From Metallyticus violacea (lineage: Eukaryota > Arthropoda > Insecta > Mantodea > Metallyticidae), in contig CM060842.1 in the NCBI GenBank assembly GCA_030762175.1, forward strand, positions 65,845,001-65,909,000: a DNA stretch of 64,000 nucleotides, written 5' to 3'. The first letter of the stretch is position 1, and every line of letters begins with the position of its first letter. The position numbers and the translations under genes were made by a program. The notes under the pieces are model-generated. The model saw nothing but the letters and a program-made list of their open reading frames with translations, was not told where the DNA came from and made no database searches. This document shows, one piece after another, positions 11,718 through 24,536 of the stretch.

Positions 11718-13427
11718 TTCTTTCTTTCTTTTATTTTTTTTTTTCCAGCTGACAGATACAAAAAACAGTGGACAATTTAACAATTTTGCAAAACGTTATG
11801 CGAACGTGAAATGTATCTTGAAAGATTTTGTGGATTTTATTAAAACAAATATTCTAAATGAATACACATCAAGAAGTCTCACTGTTGTAAAAATAGGATG
11901 TTTTAGTTTTATTTTTCTCACTTAGCTAACCAACAGTTTTTAATTGTGTAATGCCTATATATTTGTTTATATAATCAACATCTAGTATTTTAAAGAAAAG
12001 TACCATTTACGGAGGGTATCTGCAATATAGACGCATGAATCAAGTTGGAAAAAATTAAAACGCATTACTACGCATTAAACTTAGTGCTACACACTGAACA
12101 GATGACTGCTTCTCTATAAAGAAGAAAACAAAAAGTTGAAAAGACCGGAGTAGAAAATCGAAAAAGAACACTAAAACATAATTTCTCAAAATATTCCTTG
12201 CTACTGTCATTCGTAATACAGATGTGCCCGCCAGCGAAAAGACTTAGACAGGTAATTGTTTTGTCAAAAGTGCTTTCAAATGCAAAGGAATACTTCTGAA
12301 TTTTAAATTTCAGTCATTTGATTATACCATTTCTTCCTATGTATAATCGTTAGTTAATCCTGGTGTTCTTGAATCATGTGACCAAAATGCAACGGTGGAC
12401 TATCACACACACACACACAAAAAAAAGTTGAAGCGTGTCGAAGCAACCGGAGATATATGCTGGCCATTTGGGGAGCATTCCGGTGTTCTATAACGACCCC
12501 TGCTCGTCGGGTGAAGCTCTGGTGCTAAATTTGGCTTATTGCTACGGGCATTACGCAGGGAGCTGAAAGTTCAAGATAAAATCCTAAACTATGTCGCAGG
12601 ATTTCGTCTTAAATTGCCATCACTAATTCACCACACCGGCTTCCTGTTACATTAGTACTCTCCGAGCTTGACTTTAACGATATTTTTACCTCTTTAGCGC
12701 TAACTTGTCACGAGAAATTTATCTGATTAAGATCGTGTTTTAGCATGCCAGCTTGTCGCTCGCTGTAAAGAGCCTTAATTAAGTTGTCAGAAGCAAAGGG
12801 GTGTATGTGACAATAGCTAAACATAAAAAATACTACCTAACTGATGTTCGAAAAAAAAGTACAGCTATATTAATTGAATTGGGCTGCTTTTAGCGACATT
12901 TTTTAATTGCAAAACTTCTGTGTTCTCTGGAGGTAAAGGAATACTACCTCTTTTGCCCATTAAGTTTAGCAAATTAATTTGGTGTTTACTGTCTGATTTT
13001 ATCTTATTTGAGTTTATAGAGTGCAAGAAGATTAAAAATGTATTAACAAAATAAATCACAAACAAATATAACGTGGAATCGCTTATCCTGTTGATAAAAT
13101 TAAATGCATGCTATTAATAATTCCTACATTTTCTTGCTTTAGCTGCAATGCTGTGGAAGTGAAGAAAATAAAACAGAACTAGTACATATTAAACATATCT
13201 GTATGATTGTAGATAATACAATTTTTCTGATTTGTGCACATTCACAAAGTCTGTTTATCCAGATGACTGGGTTAATAAATGCACGCACAAGCAACTTGCA
13301 TTAAACCTGCAGTTTAATGTAGTACGAATGGAAATATTAAGTTTTCTTTCTACGACAGTGTACAAAGTTTAATTTTACCACTATTGTCAATGTCTGAATT
13401 ACACTTTACGACAGTAAGGCGTTAAAT

Positions 13428-13430
<3 letters not shown>
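11718..13430. other. No identifiable feature
   Basis: AT-rich sequence with a short CA run near 12403-12420. The segment 12430-12760 is somewhat richer in GC, without recognised similarity. Confidence 0.4.

Positions 13431-13482
<52 letters not shown>
13431..13482. repeat. (AAT)n microsatellite
   Basis: About 17 perfect AAT units. Confidence 0.98.
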
Positions 13483-13483
<1 letters not shown>

Positions 13484-13770
13484 CTGCAAGCAATCACTTT
13501 ACGCACTGCCAAAGAAACTACAATTTAATGTGCTTATTTGTTTAGTAACAAAATAGTTACTTCCAACAACAGCTGCAGTACAAATGCTCTTATTGCAGTG
13601 TTACGGAATAAAATCGCCTTGCCGTACAGTTCCTGTCTTACGCATTTATTCTTGCACATACAAAGCTTGTTCATGAAGTGTTATCTACAATGAGGTTACT
13701 TGAGTTACGGGTCTGCAAAGCGCGACTGCATAGCGGGAGAAGCCAATTGTCACATTTGATAAGTTGGATG

Positions 13771-14008
13771 TTGATTTGGTTTATTTAGGACGCTCTTAAA
13801 CATCTCAGGTCATCAGCGTCCCATTCAATTCAGGGCGTAAAACGGCGGATAAATTTTGCTCAGAGGCCTCTTCTTTCAGGTTTGAGGTTCATTTACATGC
13901 CGTAAATCTATGACAACCGAAAAAATGCATCGATCCGGGCAGGGATTGAACCCGCGATCTTGGGGGTAGGAGGCAAATATGGTTATTACTACACCACCAG
14001 GACTGGCG
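13771..14008 (-). repeat. tRNA-derived SINE, family S2
   Basis: On the minus strand the head reads CCTGGTGGTGTAGTAATAAC with B-box-like GGTTCAATCCC. The body lacks the segment around the CTTCCGAAGGAAG landmark, so it is an internally shortened copy. Confidence 0.87.
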
Positions 14009-14979
14009 TGATAAGTTGGAGGAAGGTTTTATCAGCTAGTGCCTATGCGATCATGTTTTATTCTGTACTTTCAATGTATGTAAATTGTGTGCCAATTGTT
14101 CTTCAGTTATGCACTACATAATACAGTAATGAATATGTTTTATGTACGACACATGATGTGAAAAATGTTTCTGCACAGAAGTACTAAGGGTATTCGCAAA
14201 AAAATATTCTGGCAATCCAGGTAGAGAAACTGTTAACCAATATGTTAAAATTTTACGAGGGAGAGCGCATCTCTCGATGACAAGAAACTAGTTTCGAAGC
14301 GCCGTGTTCTTACAGATAAAATGCAGAAATTTTCTAAGCAAATGCCAGAAAAGGACTGCCGCTGAGGGGATTCACTTTTATCGTTTCTTATAACAAAACT
14401 TAGTGCTTATTACTACCAGCTTTAAACATAGTAGCGTTTTATGCTCTTAGTAAAATATAAATATGTACATACATAAATAAAAAAACATTAAATTTACGCC
14501 AGGCGACTTAATTTTGCTTTTTCTTGTTGCGGTGGTTGCACTTCCCCAGTATACAGCCACGCTCAGGCGGCCCGTAGCTGAAATAACCTCACTGTATAAT
14601 ATCTTACATTTTACAGAAGCCTGGCAGAAGTATCCAAGGCTTTCTCCGCCATATTTAATCAAACACATAATATTGTCACATACGCAGCTTGGTGCGAAAA
14701 TAATTCGAAATATTTAATAATGTTTCGTTTGTGGGAATAATAAATTGCCATTAATTCTTTAAGGCAGTAGCTGGCATCGTCAGTTTGACATAACATTAGC
14801 TAAAAGGGTGTAGAAAATAGCTAAAAGAAAAGAGGCTTCCTTGTAGAAAAAGCAAAGTCAGGACATTCCTACTTAGGCTATTTGCCTCTGTACATTACTG
14901 AGCTGTACTCTGGGCTGCTTGCTGTAAACTGCGAATACAAAAAGGATAAAGTTAGAATTTGTAGATCCCTCCAGGGATA

Positions 14980-15151
14980 GAATGTTTTTGTAAAAAGACT
15001 TGACAAGGTAGGCTCTCTCTCCTCTTTTTCGCCTTCGTTGCTTCTCTCTCCACGATTATCGGTGACGGGAGTGAGTTGGAGGGTTGCGGTCGTAGTGGAG
15101 CCCCGAGTCAGGAATATCATGCACCAAGCTGCGTCTGTCACATTTTCCAAA
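14980..15151 (+). other. Candidate exon with strong splice donor
   Basis: A GC-rich patch ends at a consensus-like donor TCCAAAG/GTAAGATG (GT at 15152). Upstream lies a pyrimidine-rich run (15013-15050), and one plus frame is open with VTGVSWRVAVVVEPRVRNIM before HQAASVTFSK, including an ATG close to the donor. No domain is recognised and no partner exon was found. It may be the first exon of a gene on the opposite strand to the dynein, or chance. Confidence 0.22.
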
Positions 15152-17849
15152 GGTAAGATGATTGGATGGGATTGTTAAGTGTCCCAATTAAAATCTTAGA
15201 ATGTTATGTTAGCTTGTTACATCTAGCTCTATCGTTTGAGTATGTCCCCTTAATTCTCCCCAGAGGTGTGACAATATTATAAATCGCTTTACCATATAAC
15301 ATTAATTTCCCTTTTAATTCTAGCTTGTGGTAAATGAAATCAGTACAAAAGTTTCGTAAAATGCCCATTTAACATTTGTATAATTTTGCAACTGGACTGC
15401 GCCTCCTTTTACATATTCAACACTTATATATAAAGAGTTACTTCGTACAAAAATAACTATTTATACATAGAAGCTATGAATAGTCTTAGACACGGTTAGT
15501 TAAAGTCATTCACAACTTTCCATGTCTTCGTCTCAAGGTCTTCTACCTCGTTTTATAAGAGCACTCTTAATGAAAAAATATGTTCTCAATGAATTTAACT
15601 TATCAAAACGTCCAAGATCAATAATGGAATTAAAACCACTTAATGAATCTTTTGTTAAAATTGCTAAATAATTAAATATTCAGCAGTTATTCGTGTGTTA
15701 TCTCCCATCAACCATTAATCTTATGGAAATCTTATATATTTCTACGACAATAAATATTAATATATTTACAGTAATGATCGTCTAAAGTTCTACACACATT
15801 AACGACGATATTTCCACACCGTTGTCCTTGAATGTACGTGCATGCAGTGAGGCTACTTTAATTGCATTAACATGTGATTGGCCTAGCTGGGTATCTCATA
15901 GACATGATGACTTGACTTTCAGCGTAACTGTGGGGAATGTCAACACAGCTCATACAACACCATATTGTTTCTATTGTTGTAGCATTACTATGAAATTCAA
16001 AGTTCTTGATGTTTGAGGTACTAGCGAATAATAGTAGTGCTGTGTTGCCTCATCGCTTCTTAAACTAAAATTAAATACCAGTGCACTCGAATAAGCATTT
16101 AAGGACAAGACACTTTGCAAGTGGTTGTCATAGTGAGATATTTTTTTGAATATATGCAAACAAAAATAGTTTTCCACATCCAGATGCTTGCATTTTATGA
16201 ATTTTAATTTTTTAAAATTTACTTTCGAAGGGCTCGGGCAATAATTAAATTTGCGTGTGTTGCTACACTTTATACTATAGAAATTGAAAAAAAATTACCC
16301 TTTAGTGTACTCTTTAATATCATTAAAGACCAATAGAAGAAATAAACTGCTCTAAACCTTAAGGGCATTGTCTAGTAGCATATTTCCAAAATACAAGCGC
16401 ATCAACATATTTGGCGGCCGTAGCACGGGGTCTGGCTCCCGCAAGACAAGTCAAGCGTGGACTGGGAAAAATGCTCCCTATAACGTCGGAAGCACAAATA
16501 GACCTTAAAGTAGAAGTTGAAAGTGTCCTCCTTCCGCTCATATACAAACTCCATATCGCGAAAATATATGTTCACTAGGTTATCTAACTCATCAACTGAA
16601 ATTCAGCTGGTTTAATATTAACCTGAAGTTCCTATAATGTGTGGAGATTCTTGCAAAACACTGTCTTTAGTTACTTTATTGCGTTTCTTGCAGAATATAG
16701 AGACACTCTTGTTTGTTGTGCAAGATTAGCTACATATTTTTGTGATTAACGCTGTGGACTGGCTCCGATTTCATCCAATTTTCCTCCGTTAAAACCGTTA
16801 ATCTTTGTACACAACACTTCTTGAAGGGGCATAGGGAAAAGAGTCAACAAATTCTCTTCGGGCACAACAAGCAGAACTGTTTTTAAATAATTTTATAAAG
16901 AAAATTTTGTTCTTTGACAGTCAAATGCAGTGTCGTTTTAAACACACGTGTCACCACCAGAACAACTCTACTACAACTAGTATGTACTGTGCATGCATCT
17001 CCGTCTCATGCTGCGTGAGTGACGTGTTCTTGCGCGAACCTACGGATGACTTCATTGTAAAGGGGAGTAGGAAAATACGTACGAGAGTACCAGCCAGTGC
17101 AGAGGCTTTCCTCCAGGACGCATATGCCACATAGGCAGGAGCCATATATTTTAATGTTCATATAATTCTCTGTATGCCCAAGCGCCGAAGCGATACATTC
17201 AGCATTCACTGCTAGACTAAACATTTACGCTATTGCGCATGCCTGGCAGCTTAGCCCCACCTGAGACCTGTTTGATAAAGTTAACAAGTGATACCATTTG
17301 CAAATTTGTCGATAAATTGCGATAATTTCAATTCATATACGTCACATATGACAGATATAAAATTGTAACGTCACAAGACAAATTCCTGGTTCATAAAGAT
17401 GACAAATAAAAACAGATTGTCAAGCAATGCCTGTTGCTGCGATCATAGGAACATTAGCTCTATACATTCAAAATGTTGCTATTTTCCGAGCAATGATATG
17501 TACTTTCTTTGCGTTTATATTGTAATAATTATAATAAATTGTTTTATATCGCAATGTAAATTAAATCTGATGAAGTGCAAGTATTTGATAATATTTATCA
17601 GCTAATGAAATGACTATTTTAACATATTATTACCTGTTATAACCTATACGAAAGAATGAATTCTGTCTCGTTACCGCATATTTTATGATAAAGTAAAAAA
17701 AAAAAAAAAAAAACCAACACAAAAACGATAATGTAATTATGTCCAACAACGTTAACTCAGCTATAAAATAAATGTCAGATAAGGTACGGAAACATTTAAG
17801 AAAACATACCATTTATTTTTAATGTAAATTTAGAAATACATATACCTAT
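15152..17849. other. No identifiable gene; short poly-A tract
   Basis: Includes a poly-A run near 17695-17713. Two richer-GC patches, 16415-16560 and 16985-17270, have open frames without recognised similarity. Confidence 0.4.
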
Positions 17850-17877
17850 AAAATAATAATAATAATAATAATAATAA
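17850..17877. repeat. (AAT)n microsatellite
   Basis: About nine AAT units. Confidence 0.95.
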
Positions 17878-17964
17878 AATGCTTTTATTAATTAGTCACT
17901 ATCGCATAGCGCATTAAGACAAAAATTCTCATATCGTATGAGGCACATTGCTGCAGTACATGCT

Positions 17965-18258
17965 ATGACAGGTAAAAAAAACGTTCTGCTGTCAAATTTG
18001 GTTGACAATTTTATAAATATGTCAGTTTGTCACTATTGTAAGTGACAATATTATGTTTCATAAAACAAATACGTCAAAATATTTTTGACAAATTGCCACT
18101 TTTATCAGTCACACTAAATTTTTTATGAAACAGATTATGACAAATATGTTGTGAAATTTTGTAGTGCTTTATAAAACAGAAACGTGCCAAGTTTTTAACT
18201 GTAAAACAATTGCTTATCACCTGTTGAATTATCACCTTTTATGAAACTGGCTCCTGGC
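17965..18258. repeat. Possible MITE fragment rich in short palindromes
   Basis: Contains the hairpin TTGTCACT/AGTGACAA near 18028-18049 and four copies of a TTTCATAAAAC or TTTTATGAAAC motif. The right edge reads TTTTATGAAACTGGCTCCTG, similar to the ends of some small DNA transposons. A matching left end is not clear. Confidence 0.3.
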
Positions 18259-19706
18259 TATAAAAAGAGTCATGCAAGCCACATCGCTAAAGACTGTCGT
18301 CCCAAATATACAGAATCTCTTATAAAAAGCATGCAGGAGAGTGAAAATTTGATTAGATTAAGATATATGTTTAAGTATAAATTGAAAAATATATATATTT
18401 ACTTTACCCCATAGCTAATGCTACGCACAGTCAAAATAACGTGATATATTTGGAAGCGAAGAAGAAAACTTATTTGTAAAAAGCCTGATGTGACAGTTAT
18501 AAATTCGTTAACTAAAATGAAGAAGTTTACTGTCAAAAGTTATTATTGATCTACAGAATTTAATATTATTCAAATTTTCTAAGTCTTTAAAAATGCCTTT
18601 CCAATGTTTGCTCTTAAAATCTAATTTATTATATGCAAATGACATATTCCTTTCTTTAAGGCACTAATAGCAGAAAGCATTGATTCATTTAAAAACATTC
18701 TGATATCATTTAGTACGATGAATGTGTTTATCAACACATAGGCATATAGATCATTTCTGTTTGTTATTGGGTACAAATAGATTGCCCATGTTATGTTTGT
18801 TACAATCATTATTGACAGTAAACATAGCATTAATTACTGCATTTACGGGTAGAAATGGAAAATGGGCAGCGCAACAACACAAGGAAAATAGAGCTCTTTA
18901 TAAGCTGCAATGCAATGACGTTTGATATCATTCCATTTGCTTAATGTTTCTTTTGGAATGTAATATTGGGATGCAGGTTTGGTGCTTCTGTTCAGGATAT
19001 GCCAATAATGTAACAAGTCAGAAAATAGTGAGCGGGTTATTGTTAAATAAATCAAAGCCCACAGAGATCAACACCTTTTGAATCCAGTATAAGGTTAGTC
19101 TACAATGTCAGACGAAGCGCATTTTCACCTCTCCGGATACTGGTAAACAGTTTCTGAGATTATGAGATTCCCAAAACTACAAGCAAAGCTTTTTCATTTA
19201 GGAAAGATAACATGCATCTAAAAGTATTTTGGGACCACGATTTTTTTAATAAACTACAAAAGACCAAGGCAGGGAGCTTTGCGGCACTTTGTAAATGGAC
19301 CTGACACAAATTAGTATAGTTTCAGCAAGATGGGGCAATAGCACATTCAAAACTAAAAACGATGACGATGCTTCGCACCAACATCTAATTTCAAGATTGG
19401 AGATATAGCTCATCCAACAGCTCCGAACAACAGATCGTGTTGAACTGTGTTTTGCAAAACGCCTCGATCCACCTAAGTGTTAAAACAATCGAAGGGGTAT
19501 AGTTTCTATTTAACAAGAACTTTTGATTAAATCTATATCGAATTTTGTGAGTCATATGCAGCATTGCTGGCCATCTCAGGATGTCGTTTTTTAGAAATGA
19601 CTAAATAATATGTATATAATGAGTTAAATTTGCAAGTGTTAAAACAAGAACATTATTGTGTTTCTAATTTCTACTTATACGATTAAAGACAAAACACTTG
19701 CTTTAC
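18259..19706. other. No identifiable feature
   Basis: Presumably the dynein intron downstream of the exon at 19707. No similarity to a further dynein exon was seen. Confidence 0.4.
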
Positions 19707-19862
19707 TGGAGTATTCCATTTCCGTGAAGGCGAGGTAATGAAAGTGTCTCATTAGTCGAGCGGTAACAGAACTTCTTCCTCCGCCAGAGGGTGCCATCGC
19801 ACACACGAAGTTCACATCCACAATCGTTCGGAATTCACCTATACTCTTTCTGTCATACCATC
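19707..19862 (-). CDS. Axonemal dynein heavy chain, exon after AAA3 Walker B
   Basis: This is the third visible exon of the dynein heavy chain. After a TTGGTTTCAG acceptor the bases GA complete a glycine codon begun in the previous exon, giving the family motif GWYDRK. It then reads VDVNFVCAMAPSGGGRSSVT followed by ARLMRHFHYLAFTEME. In known axonemal dyneins the matching stretch is typically AMGPPGGGRNPVT and RHF, a sensor and arginine-bearing segment of AAA3. The GGGR, VT and RHF parts are kept, while several neighbouring residues differ. The 3' end is uncertain: a GTAAAG donor gives an end at 19707, while a GC-type donor (GCAAGT at 19701) would end the exon at 19702 and add about two residues (SSK). 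The next exon was not found in the remaining 19.7 kb. Confidence 0.9.
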
Positions 19863-21462
19863 CTGAAACCAATAAGAGTTTTTTTTAATGTAATTTGGCT
19901 TGTTTTAATGAATAAAAGTTCAAGCTCGCAGCGTTGAACATGATTTGCTGTTTATTTTTCTTTCCTCTAGCAACATTATAATTATTGATTAAATATAAAC
20001 AGATGAAACACTTAACCCTTAAGAACATGTATCTGTTTCTGTATCACTAGCACGTGCATGGGATATTTTTACCTAAACTCTGGAATAAATTTCAACAAGG
20101 AAATTACTAAACAAATTAAAATTTACATACATAAAGATATTGCTGTACTAGAATCATGACTGCTATGTAATTTTAAGATAAGAACTATGGATATTCTTAC
20201 TTTACAAAATACTACACAAAATAAACATAAGATAAACGTTTTCAAAAAATTTAATTCTAATAAAAATAAAATGAAAAATTACAATATAAAATATTTCACA
20301 GTTTTTATTTTTATTCCCATGCATCCACTCCACAAAATGGGCATGTTCTCCTAATAATATCCCGAAACGCAGTAATTAAATGCTTTAATCAATATTATTT
20401 TATTCGGGGCAAAAGAACGGCAAAGAGCAATAAACTAGAAAGAAAATCGAAGAAGAGATACACTTCATTTAAAAGAGGATGGAAGGAAAGTAATGCTTGT
20501 TTTTGGTACCTTATGCGAAATTGTTCGAGTTTCTATATAGATCATTAACCTGTCTTTATATGGCAACTTTGATGGATACAGAGCAGATGTTGTTGAAAAC
20601 ACAACTCTCCAAATTCAATTAGAAGCAAGCGTTCTAAATTTTAATGCACAATTCTCAGTATTACTTCTACAGTACTGCGATGGCCCGATTCAAATTTCAA
20701 TTCTGCAAAATAAGGAGCTTTTGAGGGGATTAAATCTGATAACGTGTTCGGCGTAGTTTTGCTTGTGTCTTCCCGGTCGATTGTAAATGCAAGCAAGTCA
20801 GCTTAGCACTGGGTCGTGCTAGCAGTTCATTAGCAACAAGATGTGTTTGAGACATGCAGCGTGTTCATGAACAAATGGAAATGAAAGAGGAGCCGCGCCC
20901 TCGGTTAACATAACAAAGCTAGCTAGTTTCTGGACAGAGGTAAACGGCGGGTGGATGGGGCTAGCTTTGTAAAGCGCTCGCTTGCTGCACAACATAAATT
21001 CAGGAAGGAGTAACAGAATCAGTAAACTTGTACATGTTAAGTCTCTGGTTGCTCACTAAATAACACACAAAACAAGTATGATATGGATACAACATATCAA
21101 AGAGAAAGCAGAATCGGTTACCAGCAGAATAATATGATATATCGAAAATTTACTGAAATACGGTTGAATTAAAGCCACCACATTTCCCTTAATTTTATCC
21201 AAGAATTCAAAACTTTTCCACAGATTATTCTACATATCCACAGCTGATATTGCTATCATTTTGCCTGTTGCCTCAAGTTCTTGACAATTTGGTGAAATCA
21301 GAGCGAATCACTAAAAATGTTTACATTCGTTTGAAGTCTATTATTCGAAAGCTTCCAGGGCATTTAAGGTTTATGATTACTTTTCTGGTGTATCGTCATT
21401 CGATTTTATAAACTTGATTAATGTACGAACGTGATTTGTTATTAAAGAGAGCTAGTTCAGTG

Positions 21463-21990
21463 TTGTAACACTTTACTTTACGACATAGTCTCCTCGTAGT
21501 TCAACGCACTTGCCAACATTTGTCCCGTTTCGTGGTTTCTTCGAAGCTCTCAAAATACTCGTTTGTCCCTGCATGCTCTCTTCATTATACTTAAATTTGT
21601 GTCCAGTCGGTTTTGAGTTCTGGGAACAGACAGTATCCGAAGGAGCAAAATCGGGTGAACAGGGTGCATGAGGAAGCATTTAGCTAAATTTGCCCTGAGG
21701 AAGACGCGACTTGCAGGCACTGGCGCATTGTTATAGTGAAACACCAACACTTTTTGTCATTTCTCGAACGCTGTCTTCAGTCCCTCCAAAAGTATGCTCA
21801 GTATCCCTTGATCAAATTGAGACACCTGGAGATACTGCTGTCATATTTTGCACGAACCAAAATCGATCCTTCTGAGAAAACGTGGGGTCGATTCTTGTGG
21901 GCGTTGCAATTTTAATGGCCAGCAGTACAGTTGCCTTCAATTTGATTCTCATGTACTTTTGATCAATCAATACCACCGTAAAGATTCTTA
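21463..21990 (-). pseudogene. Mariner-like transposase C-terminal fossil
   Basis: The minus strand carries the C-terminal half of a mariner-type transposase in pieces. Near 21890-21800 a segment reads QNMTAVSPGVSI. Next comes a frame with VLVFHYNNAPVPASRVFLRA, where the normal catalytic HxDNAP motif has become HYNNAP. It ends with MLPHAPCSPDFAPSD, the third catalytic aspartate region (usually YSPDLAPSD), and the terminal CVELRGDYV. Frameshifts separate the pieces, and the aspartate in the second motif reads as asparagine, so the enzyme is dead. The 5' side ends close to the transposon inserted at 22307. A related antisense piece lies at 38385-38475. Confidence 0.75.
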
Positions 21991-22306
21991 GGAGAGTTAT
22001 CTCTAGAGGGACATCTTTGGAGCTTTGTTAGAGCATAGTTTAGTCTATGCGAATGTTAGCAGCAAAACTTGTGTTTGCATCATCAGGAAGGGGCAGCATG
22101 AACATCGGCTGCGGAAGCATACACTTTCATGGTATTTTAATGCTATGTGGACAATCTGAAATAGCTCCCGCCGCGGAGTACTGCAGCATTACATTGAATA
22201 TTCATGTTCGTCTGAACACACGTCTCAGTACTTGCATCATTAAGCTCCGAATATGTTTCCAACATCTTGGTTTGTGGGCAATGTTCGATTACGAAAAGCG
22301 TAGATA

Positions 22307-23744
22307 CAGCGGATGCCAAAAAATGTATACACACTTCAAGCAAAGAAAAAACGGTGTTAACGTAACAAAACTGAATTCACACAAACAGAAAATGACGAGC
22401 ACCAATCAGCTTAGACTTTTACAGTTACAACAGTTGCTCAAAATGCCCACCATTGGCGTCGATACACTTCTGAGTACGTGAACTACTAATTGAATACGTT
22501 TGAAAAAGTGTCCTCAGCGATTGCAGTACATGCCGTTTCAATTTCATTCTGAAATGCTGTCAGTGTAGCTGGTTTTCTATAGTATACAACATCCTTAAGA
22601 GTTCCCCATAGGTAAAAGCCTAACGGAGCTAGATCCGAAGAACGCGGTGGAAACTCAATCGGACCTCTTCGTGCTATCCAGTACTTTGGAAGATTGTCAT
22701 CAAGGTACGCACGTACATCTCGATGGTAATGTGGTAGTTCACCACCCTGTTAGAAGTAAAATTCCTCATTTCCATAGAGTGCAAGAATGGCAATTGCATA
22801 TCATGTTCAGGTTCACTGGGCCAGTTACTGTTCCTCCAAAAAAGAATGGTCCAATTAAACCGCTATATGATAACCACACCAAAATTTATTTCCAGGTAAA
22901 TTATTAGCATTTTCAAAAATAACATGTGGATAGTTTGCACACCAGTAGACACAGCTATGCCGGTTAACAGTTCCGTTTAACTTAAATTGTGCCTCATCGG
23001 AACTAACAACTTTTCCTAGGAAGGCCACATCCTCTTGCACCATGTTCCGAGACAACTCACAGCACTGCATTCTCCGCTCAAAATCAATTCATTTAATGCA
23101 CGCAAGTCTTGGGATGAAAACTTTCAACCTTGCTGTTTTAATAATACGACGTATGCTGATTCTGCTAATCCCAGTCTCACGTGCACATAGCTTTGTAGAT
23201 TTCTGCGGTGAGTGCTCCAAACGTTCCAAAACCATAGCCGAGGACAGGTTGCTGTGCGACTTCTCCCAGATCTGCCCTTGCGAACATCGCATACGGTACC
23301 ACCAGTCTCAAATTTGTCTCGAATGCGTGCAATTGTCACTCTCGTTGGCGGTTCTGTTCTGTACACACGTCTCCATTGCCTCTGAGCTTCGACAATATTC
23401 TCAGTTTTCCAATACCGCTTCAAAATTGCTTTCCGCTGTTCAAACAATAATCTTGGCTCCATTTTGTTGTAGCAACACTAGCATAACGTAATGTGAGTCA
23501 CATCTGTTTGCACAACATCATACGATTATCTTGGCTTCATTTGTTCATTGTTGATTTACGATAATCTTTGCTTCATTTGTTCATTGTTGATTTAACTGTA
23601 CGTAAAAACGCTTATCATAATGTATGTGAGTAACATCTATTTACAGAAAATCATACTACGCATTACTGTTGTTTTTCGGTCCAACTTTTAAATATATTAA
23701 ATAGATATCAACTGTGAAAGTATGTATATTTTTGGCATCCTGAG
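22307..23744 (-). mobile_element. Tc1/mariner-superfamily transposon, long copy (A)
   Basis: A 1,438-bp element with inverted ends: the left reads CGGATGCCAAAAAATGTATA, and the right read inward matches as CAGGATGCCAAAAATATACA. Both sides carry TA (22305-22306 and 23745-23746), the target of this superfamily. The transposase runs on the minus strand. A 612-bp relative with the same ends sits at 36920-37531. Confidence 0.85.
22450..23462 (-). pseudogene. Transposase of element A, inactivated
   Basis: Begins with the methionine at 23462 (MEPRLLFEQRKAILKRYWKT) and a helix-turn-helix part of the DUF4817 type: EAQRQWRRVYRTEPPTRVTI and FETGGTV. Further on come SSDEAQFKLNGTVNRHSCVY, holding the first catalytic aspartate, and the segment LPHYHRDVRAYLDDNLP. 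The last part reads RRGPIEFPPRSSDLAPLGFY. In relatives the second motif is DGAPPHY, but here the aspartate codon reads glycine (GGELPHY, near 22744). The third motif reads SSDLAPLGF in place of the usual SPDLTPLDF. There are frameshifts around 22800-22860 and near 23250. The family normally has about 340 codons and a DD34D or DD34E triad. The copy is recognisable over nearly full length but cannot be active. Confidence 0.82.
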
Positions 23745-24536
23745 TATATGCCACAGATTTTAAATGCCCTTCCAAAATCAAGTTTAATGAATTTGGATCT
23801 AATGAGCTCGAACTAAACACCTTTAAGTTTCAGGGTTTTCGATTGCGCTGCATGTTGCAGAAACTCCGTGATCGAATTACGCAGTCGGTCAAACAATAAA
23901 TAAATAAATACTACATAAACTAGAGGCTTAGCAATGTGGTCGGATTTCAATAATACGGCGAGCTAAGGGCTTGAGGTTGCCATTTTATAAAATTTATCTG
24001 ATGTAATGTAAGGAGAAAGTACTATCAATCAACTGCCAAACGAAATATTTCCAGACGCATAGTGATATTTTATACTTTCCCTCTTTATTCAAGATGAATC
24101 CGTTTATAAAAGTTTAGTCTATATTTTATAATTTTTAAAGCCGTATTAAAACATTATTAATCTTAAAACATACCTTGATCCATTTTGTCAATTATTTTAT
24201 TGTAAAATCATATACCGAATGGAATGGGTAGTAGATGTAATCATCTAAGGAGATGATTCTATAGAGACAAACAAAAAGTATAATGCGCTTTATACCTTAA
24301 AAAGCATTTAAAAGAGTTTTGCGCAATTTTATGACCTTATAATTCAAATACGGAATGATTACACAGGACATACTGAAAGACGTGATAAAACAAGTGTTTA
24401 TTTTGTATAACTCATAATCGTCAACTATAGTTCGATGTTGGGACTATGCCTAACAGTGCAGGGGTTGGGGTAGCTTGAAGACATGTGCTATCTGACCTGT
24501 ATACACTCCAAATATGTTTGGTATAGGAGAGTGTAA

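Noticed and set aside
13431..13482. CRISPR-like array
   Set aside because: It is a plain trinucleotide repeat with no spacers, in a eukaryotic genome.
16415..16580. Open frames on both strands in a GC-richer patch
   Set aside because: Neither translation resembles a known family and there are no convincing splice sites.
22047..22481. 144-codon plus-strand open frame
   Set aside because: Its second half is the antisense of element A, and the first half is unassigned sequence beside a mariner fossil.
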